Shown here piece after piece: positions 61,467 through 64,000 of a stretch of DNA of 64,000 nucleotides. Below the pieces are notes generated by a model. That model searched no databases, was not told where the DNA came from, and saw only the letters and a list, made by a program, of their open reading frames with translations. Position 1 is the first letter of the stretch. Every line of letters starts with the position of its first letter. The DNA comes from Lingula anatina (Eukaryota > Brachiopoda > Lingulata > Lingulida > Lingulidae): the NCBI RefSeq assembly GCF_001039355.2, contig NW_019776175.1, forward strand, positions 34,025 through 98,024. The letters run 5' to 3'. The position numbers and the translations under genes are program-made.

Positions 61467-63868
61467 TATGAGCAATATTATTGATATCAAAGTAAACGGG
61501 TGATAATTGCTTACACGGACTATTGAAGAGTGTGTCGTGGCTATATGAAATACTACGGATTGGGAAAAAGTGCACTGATAATTAAACTTTTCATTTTGAT
61601 TTCATTGAATAGTCCTTACTGTATAAACGGATATGTTAAATTACACTAGGCTTTACTAATCCAGTCATTGTTCGTCATGACTCGCTACCAATGATGTAAT
61701 TTGCAATACGTTAGTCACGTACGCTCCGAACATTCCAATAGATATTAATTTGTCGTGACAAAAAGCTTATTGAGATATCTACGTATATGTAGATATTTGT
61801 CATGCACAAAACTGTGTTCCAGAACCTTAATTGATTAATTAATAAAGGGAATATTACCAGGGTCCAAAATCACAAATACAGTGTAGTTATATCGCAAGGT
61901 CAGTAAAATTTGAATGAAAAAATCCTTTAACTCAAAATGTTCTAGCTGTACACTTTTTTATTAAAACGGAAACTCCCTTCCGACTTTCAATTCTATTATA
62001 TTTTTCTATTGAGTTGATTTTTATCAATCTTTTGTGAAAGGTTCATCAATAAACTTCAAGAAAAGTAAAACGTGTCTGCCTAAATATTCGTCAGTGTGAA
62101 GCATCTCTGAATTAATTTCTTTTAAATTGTAATTTGACAAAACAGCTGACATAAACAAAAGCACCTGGCTGTAGCATGCATCTCATTGCATTGTCTAACT
62201 CCTATAGTAGAATTGTGCTGACATATCAATTCTTATTTTAAACAGCCTGTATGTTTGCGTTAGAAGTTAACTCCAAAAGACACAAAAAGCTAGTGCAGAA
62301 TGTATTCAGAAATCTTCTCACGATATTTGGAGAAAATTACAGACAGAGATCAAAATTTTCGATCAAAATTATGACAAGCTGCACACGTCTGTAATTTTTT
62401 TTTTTTTTTTTTTTTTTTTTTGGCTTTCATCACAATAAAGCACCCCAATAAAACTCTCTTTATAAACGTTAGTTATATTTCACATGTCCTCAGACCATGG
62501 CCAGTTCAATTGGTTAAACCACTTTTCCCTCAGGCAGCTCTGTCCTCAAAAGGGAGCCAGTTGATATTAAAATACATAAAGCTAGAAGTTGTCAACATTA
62601 GGAGCCATTGTTGTCATTCAAAGTGCGGGCGTGACACAAGCATTTATTTCTGACGCGGACAATTTCATGTATTGCAATACTGTCAAACAGCTCCAAACTT
62701 TAAAGATACGTTTTACTTGGCCTTCAATGATGTTTTCATCTGGTACATTCCAGCATGTCCGAACAATGACCTTACTATTCCGTAGGTCATTGGGCAATTA
62801 ACCCACCCCCGTCTTAAGTTTGTTTGCTGGCGGTTTAGGTCACCCGAGACCTTTACAAAATGAGGATTCCCATTATCCTTGTATCACGATTCACCTCACA
62901 ATATGTAATATAATAAGGTGTGTCAAAAACACGTGGACCTGTCGTGAATTCATTAGATACAATACTGGTATGTCACTTAAATTGTATAAAAACACATTAA
63001 GAATTGTATGCGCAGAATCCCCGTTTGCATTGAAAAAATTGTGTTTATTACCTAATTGAATTTTAAGGTTAAGTTATAAAGAAGGAAATAATTGCCCCCC
63101 TCCCCCTCTGCACTTTTCTCAGCCTAATGAGTACAGGTTAAACGTAGTGTAATTAGCATTTTTCTCGTAGTACTATATAGCAGTAAAGTGCTCGTATTTA
63201 TCTCAAACTACAGCGTTTCCTATTGGTTTTATGAAGACTAAACTGCCGAGAGAATGTATATAGAGGCACATATATATGTATGTATACATGTATATGAACA
63301 TATTTACTTAATTACTGCGCGTATAAACGTATTAAACCTATTCCACACCCTTTACTGAAAAAAATCGGTCTTTCTCCAAGGTTATTTCCAAGGATCGTGT
63401 CCCGAAAATATTGATAATGATATCTACCTTGTATGCCTCCTCAAACCATTCTTACCCTGTTATGTTCAAATAAAAGGGACTTCTCTAACATATATCGTAT
63501 TACGATTGATCTCCATTGTGAAGATCACTTTTACTCGAACAAACCGCAGTACTGTTTTATACTCTCCTTGCATTTTTGCTAGTGGAATGTTTACATTCGT
63601 GCATCCGGGACAATGCCGTTCTGATTGAATACTCACAGGCCAAATAACTTAAAAACGTGTCTTATTGTCAAATAATTCCATTATTAAGAGTTTACCGAGC
63701 ATGTCCCGCAGACAGTTTTGCGAAGGGAGAGGTGCCCCATGAATCTTCTTAAGTATCAAGGCATTCAAAGAATGAAATTTATTCAATAAGAAGGGATTGA
63801 GTTTGGCAAGCAATTCAGTTCTGTCGTAGAAGTTCTAAAGGACGCAGGGCTTCTGTCTCTCTGTAAGG
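61467..63868. other. Non-coding interval downstream of the Tc1-like element
   Basis: No supported exon. It holds a 25-base poly-T (62397-62421), short C-tracts near 63094-63107, and a TA-rich stretch around 63260-63300. The ORFs at 62420-63059 are short and not recognisable. Confidence 0.5.
62397..62421. repeat. Poly-T tract (25 bases)
   Basis: An uninterrupted T run. It could be the poly-A tail of a minus-strand retroposed copy of sequence lying between it and about 62800, but no parent gene or flanking duplication was recognised. Confidence 0.9.
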
Positions 63869-64000
63869 ATGCGGCAGTTTACAGCGCTAATGCTTTGGTC
63901 TCTATGCATTGTTGTGCTGCAACTTTGTCGTCAGGCGCACAGTCATGGCAAGATGACGTCACCAGAGCAGAGAGACCCCAGAAACACTGGTGTCAACTGC
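63869..64000 (+). CDS. 5' end of a secreted or membrane protein gene (runs off the window)
   Basis: An ATG in good context (A at -3) opens a frame that stays open for all 44 codons to the window edge. Residues 1-27 look like a signal peptide: MRQF, a hydrophobic core (LMLWSLCIVVLQL), then CRQAHSHG with a plausible cleavage site near AHS. The mature start is polar and ends in TGVNC. The codon run includes a TGACGTCA octamer at 63954. The family cannot be named from 44 residues, and a frame open by chance is possible. Confidence 0.5.
   Translation, partial: MRQFTALMLWSLCIVVLQLCRQAHSHGKMTSPEQRDPRNTGVNC

Noticed and set aside
62420-62801. Possible retroposed gene fragment upstream of poly-T
   Set aside because: No recognisable protein on either strand and no flanking target duplication. 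Only the poly-T is reported.

Overview
The window is animal genomic DNA. Genes are split by GT-AG introns, several tens of kilobases are non-coding, and microsatellites, foldback elements and a dead Tc1-like transposon are scattered through it. A DUOXA-type gene, a tandem family of PAN/EGF/sushi receptors and about 37-40% G+C by eye fit a marine invertebrate. An invertebrate deuterostome such as amphioxus, acorn worm or sea urchin is my best guess. The species cannot be fixed from sequence alone, and this is inference.

Layout: 1-5388 is non-coding with one long foldback element (1536-1790) and two copies of a G/C-tract repeat. 5389-15523 and 15525-25633 are two ~10.1 kb near-identical copies separated by a single ambiguous base (n, 15524), with no recognisable coding gene. 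A smaller copy pair (37054-37492 and 37494-37960) is also joined by a single n (37493). Both look like unmerged overlaps of allelic contigs rather than real duplications. 25634-28867 is non-coding.

28868-36711 (+) is a complete eight-exon DUOXA (dual oxidase maturation factor) gene predicted to encode 482 residues. No DUOX gene is visible next to it.

41022-59429 (+) is a head-to-tail array of three seven-exon receptor genes, A, B and C (698, 696 and 725 residues). Each encodes a signal peptide, a four-cysteine module, a PAN/Apple-like domain, an EGF-like domain, five sushi (CCP) domains in one exon, one transmembrane helix and a tyrosine-rich cytoplasmic tail. B has a C-like 5' half and an A-like 3' half, and the A-B and B-C spacers match each other. 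This is the pattern expected if B arose by unequal crossing-over inside the sushi exon. Tails A and B carry YxxL pairs at ITAM-like spacing plus YxN motifs. Tail C has YAVP repeats at the homologous tyrosines and has lost the +3 leucines. The family looks like a lineage-specific cell-surface, possibly immune, receptor set with switched signalling tails.

59430-61466 holds a second foldback element starting just after the gene C stop codon, then a 1.66 kb Tc1-like element with matching ends and a broken transposase. The window ends inside a new gene whose signal peptide begins at 63869.
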